This document shows, piece after piece, positions 1 to 8,167 of a DNA stretch of 37,375 nt. The stretch lies in contig JAFULU010000223.1 in NCBI GenBank assembly GCA_017483125.1, forward strand, positions 1 through 37,375, written 5' to 3'. This stretch comes from Clostridia bacterium. GTDB taxonomy: Bacteria > Bacillota > Clostridia > Oscillospirales > CAG-272. The position numbers and the translations under genes are program-made. Below the pieces are notes generated by a model, which was given only the letters and a program-made list of their open reading frames with translations, did no database searches and was not told the origin of the DNA. The first letter of the stretch is position 1, and every line of letters starts with the position of its first letter.

Positions 1-133
1 CCACGGGGCCGAGGACAAACTTGCCGTTCGCATCGTAGTAGCTGTCAGATTTTGCCCAGCTGTTCATGGGGTTGCGGGCGCCGCGGATGGCGCCGTCCAG
101 GTTCATAACCGCGTCGCGTTCAATTTTCAGCAT
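1..133 (-). CDS. Truncated N-terminus of an unidentified protein (runs off left edge)
   Basis: Only the first 44 residues are inside the window, starting MLKIERDAVMNLDG and including RGARNPMNSW and SDSYYD. A clear ribosome binding site (TTGGAGATAGATC before ATG) lies inside the preceding alpha-galactosidase gene, whose stop codon lies 14 bases beyond this start, so the two are probably translationally coupled. The sequence has the feel of a conserved hypothetical protein common in gut Firmicutes and their phages, but I cannot name the family safely from 44 residues. No function is assigned. Confidence 0.6.
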   Translation of the reverse strand, partial: MLKIERDAVMNLDGAIRGARNPMNSWAKSDSYYDANGKFVLGPV

Positions 134-2111
134 GATCTATCTCCAATATATGTGTATTTCGGTTCAGCTTGGTGAGGGTATAGCCGTTTTCAGCCCACAT
201 GACCTCCCCCTCGGGGGTGTAGCCCTCGGGCCACAGGGCGTAGGCTACGGCGTTTTCATGGGTGTCCGCGGGGCGGGTGACCGTCAGCCTGCCGTCCTCA
301 TAGACCGAGGAGAACAGGCCTATACCCATGTAGATATTGGCGTCCGAGCCCACGAAGGCGGGCTTGTCGGCGGGCTTTCTGAGGAGGAACATGGCGGCGG
401 AGTGAGGGTTGGAGTTCTCCACGTGGATGGTATCCTTGAAGCCCAGGAACTTGCGGGTGAGGCAGTCGGCCACCAGCGCGCCCTTCATGCCTACCTTATC
501 CAGGTCGAAGTCCAGATCGGTCATGGTGTCCCCGAAGTGGTAGAGGGCGAGGAGCTTGGTGTTCTCGTCCACATCCAGAATATAGGCTGTGGGGGCGGGA
601 CACTCGAAGTAGTCCACGGGACGGCAGGGAATGTCCAGCGGGGGCAGGGACTCGGTGTAGAGGGCGCGGCGGGCATCGCTCAATTTCTCCAATTCGTCGT
701 TGGACAGCACCGACCCGCCCGACATGGCGATGGCCACCGTCCAAAGCTCCGCCTCCGACCAGGTGCAGTTGAAGCCGTCCCCCCGATCCCAGTCACGGAG
801 CACCAGCCCGTCGGGGTCGTTGACGTAGACCTTTCTGTGGTAGAAGTACCGCCGGCCCACGGTGTGGAGGCAGTTCTGCATGATCTGCCAGTAGGTGGGG
901 TGGGCCTTGTTCTTGCCCCAGATGATGTCGCAGGACATCCGCGCGCCGTTGAAGATCCCCGCGCCCAAAAGGGTCTGGGCGCCGCAAGACAGGAGGAAGA
1001 CCTCGTCTCCCACGGTTTCGCGGATGACCGAAAGAGCCTTTCTTTGCACCTCGATGCAGTAGCCGTCGGGGAACTTGACGAAACGCCCCCGCCCGTTGAA
1101 GTAGCGCACCGCGGCGGCCAGGAAGTCCAGCTTGAAGTAGGTGGCGCCGAACTCGTCCACCATGCGGCGGAAGGTCTTGCGGAGGTGGTCGTGGTAGGCG
1201 GGATCCCCCAGATTGAAGGGGTGGTAATGCTCCCCGAGAGTCACCTCGGGCATGGCCAGGTGCTTGAGGCTCTCGTAGTACTCGGACTGATCGTCCAAAA
1301 GCAGGGGAGCCAGCCACAACCCGAAGGTCAGCCCCAACTCGCGGACGTAGGCCGAGGTGGCGGCCATACCCTCGGGAAACTTCTTCTCATCGGTGACCCA
1401 CTCGCCGCAGAAGGAACCCGATCTCTGCCACCCGTCGTCGATCTGGACGAGGTTGGGTCTGCCTTCACTTGCGTACATGACCTGCATATCGGCGGCGGTG
1501 CGGATGCGATCCTCGTTCACGTCACCGTAAAAGCAGGACCAGGAGCACCAGCCTACGGGAAGATCCCCTGTGGGGATGCAGTTGTTGAGGGACGCCACCG
1601 CGTCGGCGTAGGCCTCCAGTAGGGCGTTCTCGCCGTTCTCGGTTCCCTCGGCTACCGTGAACCGCTCCATGGTATAGGCCTCCCCCACGGTCAGCTCCCG
1701 TCCCTCCAGCTCAAAGCGAAAGGTGACGGTGCCGTCCCGCAGGAAGATGGCCGACCAGAAGCGGTGCATGGTGCAGAGACCGTACAGGAGGGTCTGCCCG
1801 CTTGCGAGATTCTTGAAAAGAGCCAGCTGGGCGATCTCGCGGGCGGGGTTCTCGGCGTAGGTGAACACCCCCGAGACGTCGTTGGTGTGGGCGGCATCAT
1901 CGTAGAAGTACAGGGACTCCACGGGGGAGAGGAGGGTTTCGGGTATGGGGAAGGTCACCTCCAGAGCCTCGGGGCAGATGCCTGCCTCCAAAGCGGTGAG
2001 GGTGACGGTATGGACACTATGATCCACAAAGTGGGTGACGGTCACGCCGTGCTCCGCGGCATCGGGGGTCAGAATGGCGGTGCTGTCGGGGAAAAACAGA
2101 CGGATCTCCAT
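120..2111 (-). CDS. Alpha-galactosidase-like glycoside hydrolase, clan GH-D (GH36-type melibiase)
   Basis: A 663-residue enzyme, with no signal peptide, that should hydrolyse terminal alpha-galactosides such as melibiose or raffinose-family sugars in the cytoplasm. After an N-terminal beta region, the TIM barrel begins near residue 165 with GWCSW. LVQIDDGWQ follows, then FKLDF with D329 as the expected nucleophile and RMSCDI with D395 as the expected acid/base. These are the standard clan GH-D landmarks. The start is set by AAGGAGG six bases upstream of ATG, and a good promoter lies at 2144-2172. The 3' end overlaps the next minus-strand gene by 14 bases. Substrate could be another alpha-galactoside or alpha-N-acetylgalactosaminide, since family members vary. 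Confidence 0.85.
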   Translation of the reverse strand: MEIRLFFPDSTAILTPDAAEHGVTVTHFVDHSVHTVTLTALEAGICPEALEVTFPIPETLLSPVESLYFYDDAAHTNDVSGVFTYAENPAREIAQLALFKNLASGQTLLYGLCTMHRFWSAIFLRDGTVTFRFELEGRELTVGEAYTMERFTVAEGTENGENALLEAYADAVASLNNCIPTGDLPVGWCSWSCFYGDVNEDRIRTAADMQVMYASEGRPNLVQIDDGWQRSGSFCGEWVTDEKKFPEGMAATSAYVRELGLTFGLWLAPLLLDDQSEYYESLKHLAMPEVTLGEHYHPFNLGDPAYHDHLRKTFRRMVDEFGATYFKLDFLAAAVRYFNGRGRFVKFPDGYCIEVQRKALSVIRETVGDEVFLLSCGAQTLLGAGIFNGARMSCDIIWGKNKAHPTYWQIMQNCLHTVGRRYFYHRKVYVNDPDGLVLRDWDRGDGFNCTWSEAELWTVAIAMSGGSVLSNDELEKLSDARRALYTESLPPLDIPCRPVDYFECPAPTAYILDVDENTKLLALYHFGDTMTDLDFDLDKVGMKGALVADCLTRKFLGFKDTIHVENSNPHSAAMFLLRKPADKPAFVGSDANIYMGIGLFSSVYEDGRLTVTRPADTHENAVAYALWPEGYTPEGEVMWAENGYTLTKLNRNTHILEIDHAEN

Positions 2112-2143
2112 GGCGGCCTCCTTGGGGAATGATAATCATCTTT

Positions 2144-2172
2144 ATTATACAGGATTTCTCGTCAATTGTAAA
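2144..2172 (-). promoter_or_regulatory. Sigma-A type promoter of the alpha-galactosidase gene
   Basis: On the minus strand a TTTACA -35 box (2167-2172) and a TATAAT -10 box (2144-2149) are separated by exactly 17 bases. The leader just downstream contains the 11-bp palindrome ATGATTATCAT (2129-2139), possibly an operator but too short to be sure. Confidence 0.75.
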
Positions 2173-2228
2173 GGGGTTTTGTGAATATCGTATGTGAAAA
2201 AACGCAAATGCGGTGTCACCATGAAGCA

Positions 2229-2343
2229 AAAAGGCTCTCCCCTTGGGAGAGCTCCCGCCGAAGGCGGGTGAGAGGGCAAGCTACTTGGGAAACAGCCCTC
2301 TCAGTCGCCTTGCGGCACCAGCTCCCCCAAAGGGGGAGCCTTC
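2229..2343. repeat. Composite hairpin repeat, tail-to-tail arrangement (copy 1)
   Basis: The element has left hairpin A (GGCTCTCCCCTTGGGAGAGC), hairpin B (CCCGCCGAAGGCGGG), an arm GAGAGGGC, a 17-base centre, the matching arm GCCCTCTC, a degenerate B' and hairpin A' (GCTCCCCCAAAGGGGGAGC). Read on either strand the outer hairpin is followed by T-rich sequence (CTTTTTG on minus, CTTCCATTTTTTT on plus), so it probably terminates the minus-strand surface-protein transcript ending at 2390. The same architecture recurs at 23208-23368. Confidence 0.8.
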
Positions 2344-2389
2344 CATTTTTTTCTGAATGGTATTGCGCGGAAACGGGGGATGGGAAGAA

Positions 2390-5300
2390 TTATTCCTTGC
2401 GCTTGCGGAATGCTGCGGCACCCATGATCGCGGTCACGAGAATCCCCGCGGAGACCGAAAGAGTAGACCTACAGCCCCTCTTCTTAGGCTCGTCGGTGAC
2501 CTCCTCGGTGGGCGCCTCGGTGGCGGGCGCATCGGTCGGGGCTTCGGTCACGGTGTCGGATTCCGACTCGGACTCGGTGTCCTCGGTGCTCTTCCGCTCG
2601 TCCTCGGTGGTGGAGGCGGTGTAGGCAAAGACGAAGCGGTCATTGGGAGCGGTGTCGCCCAGCTCCATGAAGGCCATGATATCCCCGCGGATATCGGCGT
2701 TGTCCGCCCACTTGAAGTTGAGGGAAGCGGCCTTGCCCGCCTCCAGACCCAGCGCGGTCTTGGAGATCTTCACCGCCATGGAGGACTCGCCAAGAATATA
2801 CTCACCCTCGCCCACGGTCTCGAATACCCACTTGCCGTCCACGAACTTCTCAATGGACACGGTCTTGTCGGTGCGGGAGCGGTTGACCAGATAGTCGAAG
2901 CCCTCCCAGCCCGTGGCGGGGTTTCCGTCGGCATCGACGTAGAGGTTCATCCACAGCTCGTCGTCGGCGGTGATGAGGGGGGTGGCGGTGGTGATATGGA
3001 AGTAGAGATGGTCGGCATCCTGGGAGACCTTGGCGGTGTCCAGATCGTTTCTCGCGGTGCCGTTGACGTAGAGGAACTCGGAGCAGAAGGAGGGGAAGCT
3101 GCGCAGGTCGGTGTCACCAAGAATATCGGTAAAGGCGGGGGAGACCTTCGCCCACTCGGCGGTGTCGGCGGTGTTCAGGGCTCCGCCGTTGACGGTAGCG
3201 GGTGCGGCGTTCAGTCCCTTGAATTTGCGGATGTAGGAGACCATCTGGTAGTAGTAGTTGTCGCCGAAGCCCACTCCGTCGCGGAGGCGCATGGGCTCGC
3301 CGTCACGGCTGTACTCGGGGGACATCTGGTCCACCATGTAGTAGTTGGGGGTGGGGGTCTGCCCGCAGGTCTGATCGGCGGAGGGGGCCTTGTGGACGCC
3401 CGCGTACCACTCGTTCCAGCCCGTGATCATGATCACGTCCACGTCCTGTGTCAGGGCGTAGTCGAACTGCTCGGCGAAGAAGTAGCCGTACTTGGCGGTG
3501 CCGAGGGAGAAGCCGAAGTCCCCCTTGGGGTTGTAGGTGCTGTCACCTTTCAGGTAGCTGCGGCCGCGGCTGGTGTGGGCGTGGACACCCATGGATACCG
3601 AGATCTGCTCGGTCTTGCCGTCGAAGTCGGTGCCGAGAGCCTGGGGGGACTCCTGGAGCCAGTCCCAGTAGCCATCGCGGTTCTTGTTGCCCGCCTGCCA
3701 TGCCCAGCACTTGCGGACGGTGAGGGTCTCGTTGATGAGAGTCTTGTAGGTATCGGTGTAGAAGGTATTCAGCGCGGGGTTGTTTTTCAGCTGCTCGCGG
3801 TAGTATTCGCGGGACTGGGGGGTGGTGTCGGAGACCGTCCAGGGCCGCTCGTCGGGGACGTCCTTGTTGCCCAGCACCAGGGGCTTGCCCTCCCACGTAA
3901 AGAGGAGCTCCTCGTAGTCGGGGTTGTTGTAGAAGGGCTCCAGCAGGGTATACAGACCGTTCAGGAGGGTGAAGGGCATATCACCGTACATGAAGGCGAT
4001 CTGCGGGGTCTGCCCGCCCTCGTCGCGGATGGCCTTCCAGGTGTCGAAGAGCACCTTGCTCTGCTCCACGTAGAAGCGGTTGTTGGAGACGTCCAGGAAG
4101 ATGAAGTCTACCCCTGCGGCATCCAGCATGTAGGCATGCTTGCGGTAGACCCAGGTATCGTGGCTGGAGTAGTAGCCGAAGTAGGGCTCGGCCCAGTAGG
4201 CACCGTTGCGCCCCGCGAAGGAGGAGAGCTTGGCGGAGACGTTGGACACACCGCCCTCCAGATAGAAGCGGGTGACGTCGTTGACGTAGCGGCTGCCCAT
4301 ATCGTCGGAGTGGATGAGGAAGTAGAACAGACCCACGTACTTGTCCTTGCCCGCGCCTACCTCGGTGAAGGTGGGGGTGGTGCGGTCCAGATCGTCGGTG
4401 GCGACCCAGGTGGAGTAGTCCACGGGACGGCCCGTGACGGACTTGGGGACGATATCGGTGTAGGTGTAGGTCACGTTATCCAGATAACCGCGGGTGCGGG
4501 TGGCGCGGAGGGCGGCGTAGCCTGCGTTCGGCACGTGAATGGCGGGGAAGGGCTTGCCCGAAGGCGTAGTCAGGGTCTTTTCCACGCTGTCCCACAGGAT
4601 GGTGTAAACGGCGGTGCCGTCGATCAGCAGAGACAGGGAAGAACCGGTATCGGCAAAGGAGAATTTGTGCTCCTTGGTGAGATCGGTGTCCATCTTCACC
4701 GTGTCGGTATAGCCGTCCCGCTCGGTCACGGTCAGGGTACCGTCGGCGGTGAGGGTGAAGCGAATGCCCGACTTGCTCTCATCATCGTTGGGCAAGATCT
4801 GGCGGAGGGTGACGGCGATCTCACCGCTCTCCAGCACCATGTCAAAGTCCAGAGAGCCGCCGCGGATGCCGTAGGCGTCACCGAGGAACTTTTTGGTGTA
4901 GATCTCGTAGGCCGAGAAGGCCTTGCAGTACAGGCGGCTGTCCTTGACTACCGCGCTGTCGATGGAGGTGAAGGCGAAGCCGCCCTCGGGTAGGTACTCG
5001 GCGGGGGACTTCTCAAAGTCCATGATGTAAGGATAGTCTTTGTACAGATACCCCAGCTGACCGTTGGGGGTGAGCTTGCCGTCCACCTTGTCGGCGGGGG
5101 CGTCAGCCGAGATATAGGTGCTGTAGTCGGGGGTCATATCGGTGTCCTCCTTACCGTCGTCGGGGACCGCGTCCTTGAAGTCCTCGAAGTTATCGTGGAA
5201 GGCCTCGGCGGCCTCGCGGGTCTTGAAGAGGGCGATATACGCAAGGTCGAGGTGGTGAGCGCCCTGACAGGACTGGAAGTAGTCCAAGCGGAAGGTCTTG

Positions 5301-6340
5301 AGCTGACCGCTGTAGTTGTTGTTGGCACCCAGATTGACAATGACGTACTGCCAGTCGGTGGTATCACGATAGCCGGGGCGGGTGGAGGCGGCCTCGCTGA
5401 GAGCGGTCTCGTCGGTCATGTAGAAGAGCTGGGACTGGGTATTGGAGCCCTCGGTGCGCCGCAGCTTCAAAAGAGCGAACTTGTACTCGCTGCACTTGAT
5501 GAGGGTATCGGGGAAATTGATGAACTGGTACGGGTCGTTCGCGTCCTTGTCGGCGGTGAGACGGAGGAAGGACTCCCCGCCCTCGGTGACGTATGCCGCC
5601 TTGGTCTGGTTACCGCCGCCCAGGTAAGCGGTGGAGCCCTCCTTACGGAAGTCCAGCACCGCGCTCATGAGGGGGGCGTAGTCGATCTCCCCCGAGGTGG
5701 CGGGCTTGGTGGGGATGCCGTAGAGCTTGGCGGGCTTTTCCTTGTAGGCGACCCGCACCGAAAAGCTCATGTCCGACACGAAGGAGCCGTTGAGGTAGGT
5801 ACGCTGACCCTCGTGGGGGGTGTAACGCCACATACCGATGCCCGTGCCCGAGCCGCCGTTCGCGGTAGGGGTGGGATCCTGCATATCGTAGAGCACCAGC
5901 AGGTACTCCCCCGCGGGGAGGGGATTCTCCTCACCGAAGCGGAAGGCCAGATCCGCGCCGTCGCGGAAGTCCACGAAGGTATGTTCGGCCATGGGAGAGG
6001 CCAGCAGGGAGGTGTCGTAGTCGGTGTCAAAGGCGAAAAGGGCAACCGTCACCGAGCCTGTGTTGTTGCTGTAGCTGGGGACGTTGGTGGAGACCATGAG
6101 GGCGTCGGCGGTGGTGACGAACTGCATGGCGATGACGTCCATATCCGAGGAGGGCCTGTTTCCGTTGGCATCGCCGCAAATAGTTACGTCAGCGTACGGA
6201 GGCGGGTAGAGGGCTTCGGCGGTGTAGTCGATTCCTTTGGCGGCGGCGGGCAGGGCCCAAGGGAAGGCGGGGATCACCGAGCCAAGCAGGATCAGGGCAA
6301 AGCTCAGACAGAGGGCTTTGGTAAGTGGGGCGTGTTTCAT
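2390..6340 (-). CDS. Secreted multidomain protein with GH99/GH71-like barrel and C-terminal membrane anchor
   Basis: A 1316-residue secreted protein. The ATG at 6340 is preferred over an in-frame ATG 93 bases upstream: it follows AAAGGAG by seven bases and opens a signal peptide (MKHAPLTKALCLSFALILLG). Residues 30-180 look like a beta-sandwich, about 405-625 like a LamG-type jellyroll. About 635-1030 resembles GH99/GH71-related barrels, with LDAAGVDFIFLDVSNN, QIAFMYGD and ITGWNEWYAG. About 1070-1245 resembles a DOMON/CBM9-type module. The tail is acidic Thr/Glu/Ser-rich, then KKRGCRSTLS, a hydrophobic segment and RKRKE, anchoring it in the membrane facing out. No LPXTG is present. Substrate unknown, probably an alpha-linked glycan; the gene stands alone with its own promoter. 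Confidence 0.75.
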   Translation of the reverse strand: MKHAPLTKALCLSFALILLGSVIPAFPWALPAAAKGIDYTAEALYPPPYADVTICGDANGNRPSSDMDVIAMQFVTTADALMVSTNVPSYSNNTGSVTVALFAFDTDYDTSLLASPMAEHTFVDFRDGADLAFRFGEENPLPAGEYLLVLYDMQDPTPTANGGSGTGIGMWRYTPHEGQRTYLNGSFVSDMSFSVRVAYKEKPAKLYGIPTKPATSGEIDYAPLMSAVLDFRKEGSTAYLGGGNQTKAAYVTEGGESFLRLTADKDANDPYQFINFPDTLIKCSEYKFALLKLRRTEGSNTQSQLFYMTDETALSEAASTRPGYRDTTDWQYVIVNLGANNNYSGQLKTFRLDYFQSCQGAHHLDLAYIALFKTREAAEAFHDNFEDFKDAVPDDGKEDTDMTPDYSTYISADAPADKVDGKLTPNGQLGYLYKDYPYIMDFEKSPAEYLPEGGFAFTSIDSAVVKDSRLYCKAFSAYEIYTKKFLGDAYGIRGGSLDFDMVLESGEIAVTLRQILPNDDESKSGIRFTLTADGTLTVTERDGYTDTVKMDTDLTKEHKFSFADTGSSLSLLIDGTAVYTILWDSVEKTLTTPSGKPFPAIHVPNAGYAALRATRTRGYLDNVTYTYTDIVPKSVTGRPVDYSTWVATDDLDRTTPTFTEVGAGKDKYVGLFYFLIHSDDMGSRYVNDVTRFYLEGGVSNVSAKLSSFAGRNGAYWAEPYFGYYSSHDTWVYRKHAYMLDAAGVDFIFLDVSNNRFYVEQSKVLFDTWKAIRDEGGQTPQIAFMYGDMPFTLLNGLYTLLEPFYNNPDYEELLFTWEGKPLVLGNKDVPDERPWTVSDTTPQSREYYREQLKNNPALNTFYTDTYKTLINETLTVRKCWAWQAGNKNRDGYWDWLQESPQALGTDFDGKTEQISVSMGVHAHTSRGRSYLKGDSTYNPKGDFGFSLGTAKYGYFFAEQFDYALTQDVDVIMITGWNEWYAGVHKAPSADQTCGQTPTPNYYMVDQMSPEYSRDGEPMRLRDGVGFGDNYYYQMVSYIRKFKGLNAAPATVNGGALNTADTAEWAKVSPAFTDILGDTDLRSFPSFCSEFLYVNGTARNDLDTAKVSQDADHLYFHITTATPLITADDELWMNLYVDADGNPATGWEGFDYLVNRSRTDKTVSIEKFVDGKWVFETVGEGEYILGESSMAVKISKTALGLEAGKAASLNFKWADNADIRGDIMAFMELGDTAPNDRFVFAYTASTTEDERKSTEDTESESESDTVTEAPTDAPATEAPTEEVTDEPKKRGCRSTLSVSAGILVTAIMGAAAFRKRKE

Positions 6341-6368
6341 GGGAGCGCTCCTTTCATGGTATGTGTAT

Positions 6369-6397
6369 ATTGTAGCACAAAACGGGAGATTTGTCCA
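6369..6397 (-). promoter_or_regulatory. Promoter of the secreted multidomain protein gene
   Basis: Minus-strand TGGACA (6392-6397) and TACAAT (6369-6374) are 17 bases apart, about 30 bases upstream of the ATG at 6340. This supports the downstream start choice, because the alternative ATG at 6433 would lie upstream of the promoter. Confidence 0.7.
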
Positions 6398-6430
6398 TGG
6401 GGTTTTGGTGAATTTTTCGTTGTATTCCAT

Positions 6431-6456
6431 CAAAAAAGGAGAGTCGGACTCTCCTT
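6431..6456 (-). terminator. Rho-independent terminator after the YwaF-like gene
   Basis: On the minus strand AAGGAGAGTC and GACTCTCCTT form a perfect 10-bp inverted repeat followed by a run of six T, 13 bases after the stop of the membrane-protein gene. Confidence 0.8.
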
Positions 6457-6469
6457 GGGTATGATGGGG

Positions 6470-7231
6470 TTAGTGCTTGACGCGGATCCGCTTGACCAAG
6501 TGGTAGACGGCGCGGATCAAAACCTCCCCCGTGAACATGACCGCCACCATGACCAAGGGCATGACGAAGGGCGCGACGGTTTCGGGGAGGATGTAGAAGG
6601 GGTCTCTGACCACGAAAAACCAGTTGAAGAACCGCCCTCCCAGCCCGTTGTAGAGGGTGTTGCCCAAAAGCGCCCAGGCCGTCATGACACAGAGAAACCC
6701 CAGGTCGCGGGGGCATTTCTTCCATTCCAACCGCACCTCTCCGAAGCACAAAGAGAACAGCCCGAAGGCGGTCATGGCCCCGTGGTAGAGGAGGGTTTGC
6801 CACACGCGGTAGGACAGGGGATGGACGAGATACCAGCCCACGCCTGCGGGGTAGAGGACGTAGATCAGGTTGGTAAGGAGTCCCAAGAGAATGAATTGAT
6901 CCTTGAACTTCCCCAAAAAGCGGTTGTGCCGCGCCAGCACGCACAGGACACAGGTGGCGGTGCAGGCGTGGAAGGGAAGCTTTTCAACGTCGATTCCACC
7001 GTAGGCGAAGGGCATGAGGAAGAAGTCGGCGGCGTACAGCCCCGCGGCGACGTAGAGGGCGGCGGTGACGGCATGGCTTCTGGCGGTGGCGGATTTGTTC
7101 TTCAAGAGGAGGATGACCGCAAGGATCACGCCGAAAATGACTGCCAGATAGATGAGGTGGTAGGGACCGAAGCAGGCGAAGATCGGGCCGCTTTTGCGGT
7201 CGGAGAGGAGATTTTGCAGGATCATGTACAT
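6470..7231 (-). CDS. YwaF/TMEM164-family integral membrane protein
   Basis: A 253-residue protein with about seven hydrophobic segments. The pattern GPYHLIYL near residue 22, then LPFHAC near residue 85, and a short basic C-terminus (VKRIRVKH) matches the YwaF family (TMEM164-like acyltransferase superfamily in eukaryotes). Bacterial function is not established. AAAGGAG six bases before ATG fixes the start. The gene begins 12 bases after the upstream lipoprotein gene, so they share a transcript, and it ends at a strong terminator. Confidence 0.75.
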   Translation of the reverse strand: MYMILQNLLSDRKSGPIFACFGPYHLIYLAVIFGVILAVILLLKNKSATARSHAVTAALYVAAGLYAADFFLMPFAYGGIDVEKLPFHACTATCVLCVLARHNRFLGKFKDQFILLGLLTNLIYVLYPAGVGWYLVHPLSYRVWQTLLYHGAMTAFGLFSLCFGEVRLEWKKCPRDLGFLCVMTAWALLGNTLYNGLGGRFFNWFFVVRDPFYILPETVAPFVMPLVMVAVMFTGEVLIRAVYHLVKRIRVKH

Positions 7232-7243
7232 AACAGACTCCTT

Positions 7244-7882
7244 TTACCGCCTCGGTTGATCCACGCTGACGGGGCGACCCTTCTCGTCCACCTCCGACAA
7301 GGCGGAGTCGCTGATCCACAGGACAGAGCCGTTGGAGGCGTAATAGACGGTCAGCTCGGCTGTGTAATTCTCTCCGGCATGATCCTCGTTGTAGAGCTCA
7401 AGATCAATCAGGCCGCGGCACTCTCCTGCGGGGAAGACGATCTCGAAGTCCTCAAAATAATTGGGGGTCTTTTTGGGGTAGTTCCAGTTGCTGTCCTCTA
7501 CCGTGGCGCGGTATTTCGTATCCTCGTAGTAATCGGGATACTCCTTTTCAAACACGTTCTCCGCGCCGTTTATGAGGCAACCGTCGGCGGAGATCTTCAA
7601 GACCATGGTCTCGCCTTTGTGCGCCTCCACCCGACCGTCTCCTCCCATCCCCACGGTAAACGTGACCGTGGCGGTATCGGTCACCGATACGCATTGAGTG
7701 GAGATGGACAGGTCGATGACGTTTTCCTTTTCCCCCCCGCCGCCTGCCCGCGCGGATATGTCGTAGAAGGGCTTATCCCCCTTCCCGCAGGACGGATACA
7801 GAAGCATGGCAAGCAGGAGAAGAATACAGGTGAGTCCTCGGCACGTGGCAGAGTGAATCGTGCGGCTTCGTGCTACTTTCAT
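7244..7882 (-). CDS. Hypothetical exported protein, probable lipoprotein
   Basis: A 212-residue protein with a basic N-terminus, a hydrophobic stretch (residues 17-29) and PSC at residues 30-32. The Cys could be lipidated although the lipobox (Y-P-S-C) is weak. The remainder is predicted beta-rich (VSVTDTATVTFTVGMGG and similar), like an Ig-type domain. The theme resembles the lipoprotein at 19352-19819 but the two are not obviously homologous. An AAGGAGG ribosome binding site precedes ATG by seven bases. It forms a two-gene unit with the YwaF-like gene. Function unknown. Confidence 0.7.
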   Translation of the reverse strand: MKVARSRTIHSATCRGLTCILLLLAMLLYPSCGKGDKPFYDISARAGGGGEKENVIDLSISTQCVSVTDTATVTFTVGMGGDGRVEAHKGETMVLKISADGCLINGAENVFEKEYPDYYEDTKYRATVEDSNWNYPKKTPNYFEDFEIVFPAGECRGLIDLELYNEDHAGENYTAELTVYYASNGSVLWISDSALSEVDEKGRPVSVDQPRR

Positions 7883-7974
7883 GGGATTACCTCCTTATAT
7901 AATTGAGTTTATAAAGCGATTGCAAAATGCTTCAAATTTGGGTTTATCGGTCTGTTTCGGTTGCCACAAACACC

Positions 7975-8108
7975 TGTAGGGAGCGACGCCCTCGTCGCTC
8001 CTCCACATAGAACATACCGATATATTTCAGGTGTAAAGAAAAAATATATCTGACAATAGAAACAGGCAATTTTCAGGTTTAGGAGCGACGAGGGCGTCGC
8101 TCCCTACA
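7975..8108. repeat. Inverted-repeat element with 28-bp perfect arms
   Basis: The left arm 7975-8002 and right arm 8081-8108 are exact reverse complements over 28 bases. Each arm contains its own hairpin (GAGCGACG-CCCT-CGTCGCTC). The 78 bases between are AT-rich and contain no gene. It sits between the AlaX-L stop and the lipoprotein start, in a 285-base gap. It looks like a small non-autonomous repeat (MITE-like) and may also act as a transcript 3' end. Confidence 0.8.
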
Positions 8109-8167
8109 ATGGGTTATTGGTAACCGGACCTTCTTGCCAAACAGTCCGCCGAACCGCAATTTGACCC

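Noticed and set aside
2129..2139. Possible Fur-type box ATGATAATCAT before the alpha-galactosidase gene
   Set aside because: It matches only the 11-base core of a Fur box and the gene has no link to iron, so a chance palindrome or other operator is equally likely.
2357..4993. Long open frame (878 codons) antisense to the secreted multidomain protein
   Set aside because: It is rich in Gly, Val, His and Glu without domains, has no ribosome binding site and mirrors the GC-biased third positions of the real gene on the other strand.
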